From: Austropuccinia psidii
Taxonomy: Eukaryota > Basidiomycota > Pucciniomycetes > Pucciniales > Sphaerophragmiaceae
Assembly (NCBI GenBank): GCA_023105745.1
Contig: JALGQZ010000016.1
Location: 29,877,154-29,941,153 of the forward strand
Direction of reading: 5' to 3'
DNA: 64,000 bases
The position numbers and the translations under genes were made by a program. The notes beneath the pieces are model-generated. The model saw only the letters and a program-made list of their open reading frames with translations. It was not told the DNA's origin and made no database searches. Numbering within the stretch: the stretch's first letter is position 1; every line of letters begins with the position of its first letter. Shown piece by piece: positions 1 to 10,093 of the stretch.

Positions 1-924
1 CTCCAAAAAGCCAAGGAATATTATTGAATTTATCAGTAATTATTCCAATATTTAGTCAGAAATGGATGATAAAAGTCACTCTGGACTCTCAAAACATTGA
101 CTCTCTTTTTTCCGAGAAAGAAAAGTTTCCAAACTGAGTATAAGTGTCTCCACACATGTTCTGAGCAGGAATAATGAATTGGGTGAAAACATATGTGGGT
201 CCTCAAAAACTCCAATTTCAGAATACCCTAAATTAACAAAAACTTCTGTGAATGACTTGAATTAAAATAAAGAGAAAAAAAATAATAAATAATGATTGAA
301 TATCTTTGAGGATTTCATAGAATTAAAATGGTCAAAGTAGGATTAAGGAAAAATTATACTCAAGAATAAATCTGATTGTGATTAAAATCTTTAAAATAAG
401 AGAATGTATTTCCAATTTGAAATTGAGAATGCCTGTATGAAGAATTGGTATTAAATAAGAATCAAAGAGGCTTATTTTATGGCTGCGCAAACTCTTTTGG
501 AACAAGGGAAGTATAAGTATTAAATTGGGATACTATTATCAGTAACATATGGTGATTTGTAAATGGTTCATCTCTTGTTAGCATACATTTTACCAGCTTT
601 TTATTAAAATAATAATACTTGTAAAAATTATAATGCAATGATATGAATTGATTTTGTGGACTGATTTGGCTTTTTTACCAAGAGAGTGTTATGTCGCATT
701 TGCACAAACTGATGAGTAAAGTCTTTAATGAAATTATTAAAAAATTTATACAATGAGAATTAAATAAAAATATTATTGTAAAAATAGCGAAAATGTTAAT
801 TACTTTTGTTAAAATACAAACAAAAGGCTTTTATTTTTTCTTTTCATCCTTGTTCCTGGCTTGCACCCAAAGGAATTTTATTCTTAAAAACCAAATGTTT
901 GTCATCAAAGGGGTTTATTTCTTC
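1..924. other. AT-rich stretch, nothing recognised
   Basis: AT-rich sequence with only short open frames that match nothing I know. It abuts the 3' end of the minus-strand Harbinger relic and may include that element's decayed flank. No inverted-repeat terminus was found by eye. Confidence 0.4.
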
Positions 925-2100
925 CTAAGGATCACCAACTGCATAAATGATGTTATGCTGAACTGCAAAACAATAAATCCATCTATTAACATGAGACATG
1001 TGCTCACTCTTATAACATACCAAGCGCAAGTTCTTCAATGAGCCCCACCAAGCCTTCAGGATTCTAATGGTATTCTCAATTTGTACATAAGAATGTGCCA
1101 CATAATAATTTAATTGGAAGTTGAATACCACGTTGGCTGAGCCTCCTTTATAGCAAGTAACACATTGCATTCCTAATGGGTAGGCAGAATCTAAAAATAT
1201 AGATTCTCCTGCAGTGTAATTGGAATGAAATTATTCAACTGAGGTGTAAAAAATCAAAGAAGATGTTGACTAACCCTGTCTAAAAAAAGTACTGAGGACA
1301 GGTATATAAACACAATTTCTTATACATTGTACAATTACCACAGGAGCCAGGACAGCCACTAAGAATCATGGTGATCTTTTTTGTTGTGATAACACACCAA
1401 TTGGACATTTAGATAATAGCAGCTTCTGAAATCATAAAAAACTTCACCATCAATTCCTGGGTTTTGGAAAAGCGGTACTATTGTCCCATAAAGAAAGCCA
1501 ACACACCCTGGGAAACTCTCCCAAGCCATATATTACACTATGAAAACATTCTCTTGCTTACCAGTTCATTTAAGATAAGCTGGACCGATTTGAAAAATTT
1601 CTCCAATCACCTTCGAGGTTGCCATAACCACACTCCCTTGACTCCTTTTAAATCTCCGTGCCAATCGGCCAAAAGATTCTCCTGTTCCATAGTTAACACC
1701 AACTTTTGTGCTATGTCTAGATGTGGACATGTACTTTCATTATGAAAGACTGGATTGTTTTTGATACCATTGAAAATACACATAAATCCTGGATTGATTC
1801 TTTGGATCACCTGTTTCAAATCACTATCTTTTATTTTCAAGAATACTGACAGACTGTATTATTCTGAATATGGGCCTGAAACTCTCCCTTTAAGATACCT
1901 AAAAAGTAGCTTGTGTTGAAAAATGTTACAGGAAACACCATGATCAAAGATAACTGAACTACTTGAAACTACTGCATGTAAATAATAATTTGACTCTTTC
2001 TCTGGACTATACATCAGTTCTAACACCGTAGGGGTTATTAAACAATTTAAACCTAGTAAGTTTATAAAACTCAGAAAGTCTGGAATAACCAAGTTTTTAA
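925..2100 (-). pseudogene. PIF/Harbinger-type transposase relic (DDE_Tnp_4 class), copy 1
   Basis: Minus-strand remains of a Harbinger transposase, the enzyme that cuts and pastes PIF/Harbinger elements. Reading from about 2,090 downwards, short blocks in changing frames show the family's landmarks. There is an N-terminal block with QKLVLTMEQ (near 1.7 kb), then a central block with LVC and PGSCG (1.3-1.4 kb), then LDSAYPLG with a conserved acidic residue just before SAYP (near 1.19 kb). The C-terminal block has ENTIRILKAWWGSLKNLR followed by the WIYC...HNI segment (925-1,110). The last 81 residues are still open; upstream the frame is broken by stops and shifts. No terminal repeats were identified, so the element's limits are unknown. 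This is clearly a dead copy. The family call rests on motif order and I regard it as secure; the exact ends are not. Confidence 0.75.
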
Positions 2101-2850
2101 TCCATCAATCCAATGTTTCACCTTAAACCTTCATTATTTTTCTTTTAAAATGAACAATGTAATCTTGATGAGCTGATTTTTTTTTTGGAATAATTTCACT
2201 ATAATAAAATTTCAGGCTGTGAGAAAAGAGTAAAAAAATTAAAGTAATACTTTATATTTTTCATATTTCTAATCGAAAAAAAATGTTAGTTTAAAATAAA
2301 TATTCATAATTATTGATTAGGAAAGAATTTGAATTTATTTAATTGTTCTTTTTTTTATAGTTTTTTTTTTTTTAATTTAAAAAAATTTATTTTATGATTT
2401 TGATGAAAATAATTGAGATAATGATATATTAGGAATATATAATAATAATCATTATTGTTTAAATGATTTTTCATTCTTACTTAAAATTATTCTTATTTTT
2501 AAGATAAGAATTTTTCATAGGGGTCTAACTTACTGATAAGTATAATTTTTAAATCTCAAATATTTATTGAAAAAAAAATATTAATAATTAACTTTAAAAA
2601 ATTATATTTTTTGTTATTTTTCAAATAAATAAATCAATTAATTTATTAATCACAAAAAAAAAAAAAAAAACTTTACTTTAAAGAAAAATAAATTTAATAA
2701 AAAGAAAAAAATCTTAAAAAAAAAAGTAAATTAAATAAAGTAAATAAATAAATATAAAAAAAAAAGCTAGAAATTAAAGAGAGTTCACTTTGAAAAATTC
2801 CTTAAAAGTTATTTGAATATTGTTTTATTCTTTAGCCAAATGGATTTTTT
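2101..2850. repeat. AT-rich low-complexity DNA
   Basis: Long A and T runs and mixed A/T sequence, especially 2,330-2,780. I see no gene. It separates the Harbinger and pogo relics. Confidence 0.7.
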
Positions 2851-4330
2851 TTTAAATGTCCATAGTGCTTTGAGGTGAGGTTTCCAGGATAGGTCTTTTG
2901 ACCCAGATTGTCTTCTAGAAAGTTTATAATTGATATTAGTACAATCTTGGGTGAACTCTTTTAAGGTCCATGGAATTTTCTCAACCTCATTAGTTTAATC
3001 ATTTTTTTCATGGTCTTGGTCTGTTAATTCATTCATTTCTTGGTCTTGACCTTGAGATCAAGTTCGGCTTGAATTATTTAAAACAAGCTGTTTGTGGGAT
3101 GGTATTGTTTTAATTTCATCCTGATTGTTCTGTTCAGAAGGAGGACTGAGAATATTTTAAATACTAATCTGTGCTGAAGGTCAGGATTCAATGAGGAGTC
3201 TTGAGTAACCTGGCCCCATGCCTTGCGCATCATCAGCATTTTTTGAAGCTGATTGATGTCTTCATCATATCTGCTGACTACAAGTTGAAGAAAGGAAGCT
3301 TGACAGTAGGCTTTGCAGGTCTTTATAATACCTGAATTGAATGGCTAAAGGATGGTGGTAAGGTTAGGTGGAAAAAAGTGTATTTGGATGTTTTTTAGGC
3401 TTGCCAACATTGCTGCACTGATGTGGACACTGTAATTGTCCAGTAAGAGAAGAATGTGACAATATTGCTGTTGAAATAATTGATTTATTGCTTTAATTCA
3501 TTCCGGAAATATTAAGGTTTTCGTCCAGGCTTTCTGGTTATAATAGTACTTGAAACCCCAATGCAAGGATTCCTTCCTACCAAAGGCCCATGGCCATTTT
3601 GAAGTTCCAATGAAAAATGGCTCAAGCTTATGAGTACCAGTTGCATTAAATTCCAGAAGGTAAGTTATCCATTTATTATTAATTTTAAGTCCTGAGACAG
3701 TTTCTTTAGCCAATGAGATATTTGTAGGAATTCTATAAGAGTAGACAAAAACTTAGCAATGAATCAAAACAAAGAAAAAAAACTTACCAATACATCAATC
3801 CTTTCTCATGAGCATTGTAAAAATCTTCAAGTTTATAAAGGCTAATTACTTGCTTTAGCTCACAGTGAGACAAACCAATATCCTTGAGATTTACTGAGCC
3901 AGATTTGCCATGAAGCTGGAAGCTCTTGATACCATGTTGGAGTTTGAATTTATAAAGTCATCCTTTTGAAATTGAAAAGTCAATTTTGAGGCACAACTGA
4001 TCAGTAGTTGATCACTTATGATAAATTTATGACTTTGTGGCTCTATAATCCATTGGTAGAGGGCTTTTTCAAGGTCAGGGAAAGAAAATTCTCAGTGATG
4101 CTTTGATGCACCATTATTTTGTTTTGATTTGGTGATTATTGCTTGGTTAGATTGAAGCCATCAAGGGAGCTGTGTTTTGTTGATTCCAAATTTACACGCA
4201 TTTTCAGCTTTAGTTTGTCCAGGATTCTTTTTATGGTCATTTATAACTTGTTTATGAAGGCTGAATGTGTGGACAATGCATACTGGTGAACTAAAAACTT
4301 TTATCATTTTTTGCTTTTTAATTTTTTTTC
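2851..4330 (-). pseudogene. pogo/Tigger-type transposase relic (DDE_1)
   Basis: Minus-strand relic of a Tc1/mariner-superfamily pogo/Tigger transposase. In order from about 4,330 downwards I read a psq/CENP-B-like helix-turn-helix segment (SFPDLEKALYQWI and CASKL, 3.98-4.09 kb), a conserved linker, and the first catalytic block near 3.8 kb. That block reads FYNAHEKGL where the family has N-A-D-E-x-G-L, so the first catalytic aspartate is replaced by histidine. A 71-residue open stretch follows (3,498-3,713) with the family's NATGTHKLEPFFIG block. The second catalytic block LLLLDNYSVHIS (near 3.43 kb) keeps its aspartate. Then come FFPPNLTTIL, followed by a stop where the family has QP, and the helical tail with AWGQVTQ. 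Several stops interrupt it, so it cannot make an active enzyme. Confidence 0.78.
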
Positions 4331-4749
4331 ATGGTAAGCCAATGTTGCTTCTTATTTAAGTGACATTACTTGATTCACCTTTCATCTCTGACACAGAAAA
4401 GTAAGCTAATAAATAAAAGAGAAAAAAGAAGATATATACCTTCAAATAAACTGCATAAACACTCAAGCTTAAGAAGCAGTAGCTCATCCATATCCTATGT
4501 TGGGTTCTGCCAAGCTCTTTGAAGATATACAATCAGCAGCTCCATGCCAAAACATCACCAGTAAACGTTTTCAGTACCACAGTTGACTCCAAACATTGCA
4601 TCAAGTGCAGTGTTGACTACAAATCAGATTTCAATGAAAGGATTGGAGGTTTGGAAAAAATACAAAAAAATATTATCATCTCTGGTTGCAATTGGCACCA
4701 TTATTCATTCTGTTGAATAGCTGAGCAAGCAAGAAAGCATATCATTGAC
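4331..4749. other. no recognised gene; flank of the pogo relic
   Basis: Contains a 65-codon plus-strand open frame (4,519-4,716) without any motif I recognise. Position suggests it is the 5' non-coding part of the pogo element. Confidence 0.35.
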
Positions 4750-4975
4750 CATGGCAGTAGCCAAGGTGGAATAACAGTGCTTCAAAATAAGCATTTTTTG
4801 ACCGTTTTCGCGAGAATTCTATGCATATATCATAATATGCATTGTGATGATGATTGAATAGGCAACTCGCATAGACGAAAAATGGTCAACAGCGCTTACA
4901 TGCTTAATTACCACGAAGTATGCTTAAATTGTGGTTGCTTATTCCGCAGGCCCACTGTTGTACTGTAGGTGTTCA
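4750..4975. mobile_element. short inverted-repeat element (MITE-like)
   Basis: The left side reads CAGTAGCCAAGGTGGAATAA and the reverse complement of the right side reads CAGTGGGCCTGCGGAATAA, both followed by AAGCA-rich sequence. A second inner pair, TTGACCGTTTTCG against TTGACCATTTTTCG, is also inverted. A loop with CATATAT/ATATG lies between. A TA dinucleotide follows the outer right end (ACTG|TA), as in pogo elements, but no matching duplication was seen on the left. It may be the 5' end of the neighbouring pogo element or an independent MITE. Confidence 0.45.
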
Positions 4976-5433
4976 GTAATAAATGTGAATCATGACGTAA
5001 AACTTGCAATGATATGAGTCATCCTTGCATTCAAACCAGTCTTAGGGCTACATTTCACTATTTGTATTTGTGTGTGACAGCAGCCAAATCAGTTATGGCT
5101 GGTTCTTCCCACAAGTCAACCTGATTTGGTGAAATCATATTGTATTTTAGGCAGGAGTCGAACTCCCCTAATCCAGCATAGCTTGATGAGAACTTACATC
5201 ATTCTCTCATGAATTTTAGGCTTTGAATCACTGTAAAGTACAGTAATCTACTCTAAGGAATTAATCTTATCTCTCATGTCACTCTATTTGAATTTTTAAA
5301 AATTTAAAATTTAGAATTTTAAATTAATTTTTTTACTCTCTACTTATCATGAATTATTAATTTGTTGCTTTCTTGCAGGAAACCTCATCATCTCTATTCT
5401 TTTTAAAAAGTCTTAAAGATTAAAATAATTTTG
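4976..5433. other. upstream region of the carboxypeptidase gene
   Basis: Presumed promoter and 5' untranslated region. I see no clear TATA box. A TTCGACTCC-type box-B-like sequence on the minus strand near 5,155 is not part of a foldable tRNA. Confidence 0.3.
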
Positions 5434-7670
5434 ATGAATTTCATTTCAAAAAAAAATTATTTTAAAATTTTAATAATTTTAATTCTTAAATTCATTTTAA
5501 TTAAATCTGATTTAATAAATTTTGAAAGATTACCTTGGAAAAATAATTCTAATATCATAAAAGCTTCTTATTCTGGTTTAATACCAGTTAGGCAAGATGA
5601 AAATGGTTTAGCTAGCTTATTTTATTGGTTCTTTCCTTCAAAATTAAATCCTAATGGTCCTTTATTAATGTAAAGTAACGCATTCTTTTGAAATTTCTCT
5701 CACTTGAAAAAATATTGGAACTAATCAAACTTTCGCTTTCTTTCTTTCATCTTTAGTTGGCTGCAAGGTGGTCCATTTGCTTCTTCTATGATTGGATTGT
5801 TTTATGAATTGGGCCCCTTAAGGATTAAAAAGATTAACTCAACTAATTCATCAAATTTAAATGATTTCTTAATCGATATCAATCCTAACTCATGGTATAA
5901 TCATTTTAATATAATCTTCTTAGATCAACCAGTAGTAAGTAAACCTTTGTCAAATTTATCAATTGATTCATTTTGAGTCAATTAACCCTTTTTTTGGTGT
6001 TATCAATTAGGGCACTGGTTATTCTTCCCTCAATTCAACTTCTTTAAATCAATCGGCTTTAACTTCCTCAATCCAACGTAACTTTCATTTGAAATCTTCA
6101 TCAAATAATACTTCAAATTACTACAAAAATGGTTATCCAATCAATCAAGATGGGGTAAAAGTCTTTGCTTAATTTTATAATGGATTACTTTTTTTTTTGA
6201 GCTAAATTCAATTTATATTTTCATAATCATTAAAATAGGTAGCTTTAGATTTTCTAAGCTTCTTAAAACAATTTTATCAAAAATTTCCATCTATGAAAAA
6301 AGTCAACTTGACACTTGCCGGTGAATCTTATGCTGGAAAATATATTCCATCTATCGCTACCCTAATCACTCAATTTAACTCTATTCAAAAAAAGCCATCC
6401 GATATCATTCCATTAACATCATTAGTTATCGGCAATCAATGGTAATTTATATTTAAAATCAATTTTTTAAAAACTTTTAAATCTCACAAAATTCTCCTTT
6501 AACAGGACCGATCCTTACAGTCAAATGACTGTTTACCCAAATCAATGTTTGTACTTGACTCATTTTTCTTCTTAAAATAAAAAAAATCGTTTAATTAGTT
6601 TTTGATTTTATATCTTTTTTTACTAGTATTATTCTTTGGTCTTATTTCACCCCAGCAAGCAGCTATTGCTGAAAAACTCATAAAACAATCGCAGGAATTT
6701 ATCACAAAAGAAAAGTGGAGAGAGTCTTTAGATTCTAGAATGAAAATGCTTGATATCTTGTCTAATTTCACCGGCGGAGTAGATTGGTATGATGTCAGAA
6801 TGAAAAATAAACACTTGATTCAAACACCGATGTCAGTGGTTTTTTTTTATTTCAGTCAAATTTGACAAGTTCCATAACATCTTGTTTCATTTTTGATCAT
6901 TTACATATTATTGTTCAGGAATCATTTTCTTCGACTTAAAGAAACCAAAGAGATTCTTCATGTTCCAATTTCAAATGACTTTAAAATGGATAGTGCAGCT
7001 ATGGAATTTTTCCTGGATGATATTATGAAAGTAGGTCTCTTTTCACAATCACATCTTTTCAAGCTTCCATTAAACCAAGGATTTTAATCGACTTCAAATT
7101 TAACTAGTCAACAAAAGATCTTTTTCCTGAACTTTTGAAGCACTACAAGGTACTCTTGTTCCAGGGAAACATGGATTTGCGTGACGGGGTTGTCTCCAAC
7201 ACGATTTGGTAATGACCTCTTCAATCACCAGGCAGTATTCAAAACCCATATTTTAAAACTCATGCCGCCGTTTCGTAGGTTGTCTCAATTAAAGTGGAAT
7301 AGCTCAACCCAGTTTGAAAACTCACCACGAGAGGTAATAATATTTACTTAATACCATTTTTTTACAACCTTTCTAATGTTATAAATACGACCTTTCTTGA
7401 TGACAGATTTGGAAATCAAAAGACGGAGAATTACATGGCTACGTTAATCAATTTGCTAATTTGACTAGAGTAGTTTTATTAGTCAGTAGATCATCGTTTT
7501 TACAAGAAAATAAGATTTTCGTTTTTGAAATTTCCATTTATTTATTTTTTTTGGGGGGGGGAAATATTGACATTCAGGGTTGTGGCCATCGAGTTTCAAC
7601 GGATGATGGCTGTCCCGAATCATCTTTGGAGATGATGTTACGCCATCACCAACAAGAAAAGTTCTTATGA
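5434..7670 (+). CDS. serine carboxypeptidase, S10 family (CPVL/vitellogenic-like), 11 exons
   Basis: Predicted secreted or vacuolar serine carboxypeptidase, which removes C-terminal residues from peptides. Exons by GT-AG junctions and homology: 5434-5669, 5757-5934, 6011-6154, 6239-6441, 6506-6546, 6627-6831, 6919-7030, 7108-7208, 7279-7333, 7407-7481, 7578-7670. They total 1,443 bases and give 480 residues without a break, close to the usual family length. The ATG at 5434 is followed by a hydrophobic stretch fitting a signal peptide (about residues 8-24). WLQGGP (80-85) is the substrate-binding block and GTGYS follows exon 2. Ser216 in GESYAG, Asp396 in GNMDLRDG and His454 in GCGHRV form the triad. 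Two oddities: the normally GGPG motif is GGPF (Phe86) and GNGW is GNQW. All introns are 64-96 bp. It is the only intact ordinary gene here, flanked by dead transposons. Confidence 0.88.
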
Positions 7671-8100
7671 TTAGTTTTTTATATCAAGTTAACCAAAGAA
7701 TCATCTTTCTATAAAGACAATTATTAACAAACTCTTGAATAAACCGAAAGATTTTCGAGTAAGCGAAGCCTATTTCTTCTCAAGTAAGCAATGCTTATCA
7801 TGGCGCCATTTTCAAAGAACGGTTGTATTTTTCTTATTGCAGTTTAAGCTTGGTGTTTCGGGACTTAGGACGCCATTTCTCAGAATTTTAATTTTCTTCC
7901 GTTAGGGTTCGGGCACCGGAAGGGGTTAGAATTCCTGCAGGGATTCTGAGATAAAGCTGACCATTGATTACACCAGTCAATGTAAATGGACTAAAAAAGA
8001 AACAAAAACAGAGGGACGAAAAAAGAAATAAACAGAAATAAAAATAAACAACAGAAAATGAAACCATAACTAAGACTCATAAAAGAGTAAGCCAAATGTA
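7671..8100. other. 3' flank of the carboxypeptidase gene
   Basis: Presumed 3' untranslated region and spacer. It is less AT-rich than most of the window at 7,780-7,960. No gene recognised. Confidence 0.35.
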
Positions 8101-9300
8101 TGAGCCCAGTCATTCACACATGCCAACTGTTTGACATGCATGGGTGTGAGTGAAGCTTATTGATAAGATAAGAGTTTTTCAAACAACTAAGAATTCATGC
8201 TCTGATGGTGTTCTTGTGGCAGCTATCACTAGATAATTGTGTCCCACAGAGCTAAGGTAGGAAACAATTTACCTCAAGACTTTCAGAAGAGTATGATATC
8301 AGTGTCTTTTGGCTCAAGAGGTTCTTCAAAAGACCTTGGCAGTTCCTTTTGGAAACTTCAACCTTCACTTGATGCTGATGGGTACATCTTATCCAGCAAC
8401 CCTCTTGCCACCTTGACAATTACATGGGGTAGTGAATCTTGAATTTTAAGGTAAATCTTGGCTTCATCTTCAAATACTTTGGACAGTTGAACTGATGAGG
8501 TGTTAGATTCAGCTAGGGTTAGCTTGTGTATTGCAAAAAAAGCTTACTTGATTCTTGGACCACGTATGGATGCACAGAGGATTTGAGCCTTGCTAAGGAC
8601 AATGGTGATATATTTTGACATTTTTTGAATCATTCCATGGGCTGCAGGCTTGATTGGCCCAAAATCATACTGGTCTGATGCCTATAATGCAGATTATGAG
8701 TTTGTAAAGTGAAAAAGTTTTGAAAATAAGTCACATACCTGTCTAATACTTTCAATCTACAAAATTTTGGGAGTTAATACCTGATTGATTTTCCAATAAG
8801 TAGACCCACATGTAAGTAGTGTTGCTTCAGAGAGGGGTTCCACAAACTGAACCATCACAGTTGCCTTCTACCATGCAAGAGGAGACAATTAATATGATGT
8901 GAATGCTTCAGTGTTACAAAAAGTGGTTACATGCATCTTTCAGGTCTAATGTCTTATTTAACATCTTATAAGTTGATTTTGATTAAATTGGGACTTCAGA
9001 AGGAAGGAATGTGTTTTCATTTCTCAGTTTTATGTTCTCATATACTAGGTTAAGATTTGTAATAAACTTCTCATGCCTATGTGTACACTGTGGCAAAATT
9101 ATGAGGTGAGGTGGCTGACCAAACTTGTTGAAAATTGAGTTGTATTTTAAGTTGAAGCTATCTGGTAAGTTTAAAATATTAGAAATAAAGATTGTAGTGA
9201 GGTTATCCTCCTTTGTGAAAGTAATAAAAATAATTGAGGTATTGAAAAGGGCTTTCAGATCATCACAAGCAGCCAGGTAAATGGGATAAATAGGTCATAA
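8100..9300 (-). pseudogene. hAT-superfamily transposase relic
   Basis: The minus strand at about 8.1-8.35 kb reads, across two frames, GKLFPTLALW then NYLVIAATRTPSEHEF then a THTHACQTVGMCEW block. This is the conserved C-terminal dimerisation region of hAT transposases (family pattern FP-LA-yLaI-ATs-pSER-FS). Here the R of SER is H and several stops intervene. Further upstream on this strand (8.4-9.3 kb) I see only fragments without certain motifs, so the left extent is a guess. There is no intact frame and no terminal repeat was found. The superfamily call is good; its limits are uncertain. Confidence 0.68.
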
Positions 9301-9565
9301 GCTTAACTACATAAAAATTTGACAAATGAAAAATTCAAATAAATTTAATTTAATTTTTTTAATTCAATTTTTAATTAAGAATTTATTTATTTAAATAAAT
9401 ATAATTAATTTTTTTTTTTTTGATCAAAATTTATATTTTCATTTTTAATAATTTTTTTTTTCATGAATTTAGTTAATAATTAATAATCTTAAAAAAATGT
9501 TGTTTTTTTTTTTTGAAAAAAAAAAAACGTTAAAAACAAATTAAATTAAATTAAATTAAATTAAA
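9301..9565. repeat. AT-rich DNA ending in a (TTAAA)n tract
   Basis: Low-complexity A/T sequence. The last 20-odd bases are repeated TTAAA units, in which the MULE inserted; the same repeat resumes after its right end. Confidence 0.75.
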
Positions 9566-9590
9566 GGGTGTTGGTAAAAACACATAAGGG
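9566..9590 (+). repeat. left terminal inverted repeat of the MULE
   Basis: GGGTGTTGGTAAAAACACAT; pairs with the right end at 13,889-13,913 with few mismatches over about 20 bases. Confidence 0.85.
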
Positions 9591-10093
9591 GTGCCCTGGG
9601 CCCATTTTTAATTAAAAATGAAACACCATTGGGCCTGTATTGGGCCAAAACATGCCCAAAAGAGGTTTTTTCCCCACAAAACCTCTCTAACTCCCAATTG
9701 TTTCAGATTTTTTTGCCCAGCCCCCCCCAAAAAAAAACAAGCCCAAACACCCCAATAATCCACATTATCCCCACCTCAAACCATTGTTTTTTTGGAAAAA
9801 CAGCATTACCAAAGCCATTTTGCAATGCTTTTCACACTTTTTTTTCTTTTTTCCCCCCAAAGACTGCATTTTCCACCACAACAACCTGCTTTCAAGCCTC
9901 TCAATTTTCAATTTTTTACCTTCCCTCATCTACTAATCCCATATTTAAACCACTTTCTGTCACTCTTAACCACTTCTGTTCATTTTTCACACCTTTTTTC
10001 ACCTCTTTTTCACATTTCGAAAGGTTCTTACCCCATTCCAAATCCCCCAAATCCCCTTTTTTTTCACTTTTATACATAATTTTTATTAAAAAA

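Noticed and set aside
1464..1745. 93-codon plus-strand frame
   Set aside because: It is the shadow of the minus-strand Harbinger relic, whose motifs explain the open stretch.
5145..5200. tRNA-like box B (GTTCGACTCC on the minus strand)
   Set aside because: The flanking bases do not form a T stem or an acceptor stem, and no box A lies at the right distance.
9629..10093. N-terminal extension of the MULE protein
   Set aside because: Open by chance in a C- and T-rich leader; the sequence is low-complexity and the ATG at 10,094 directly precedes the first conserved domain.
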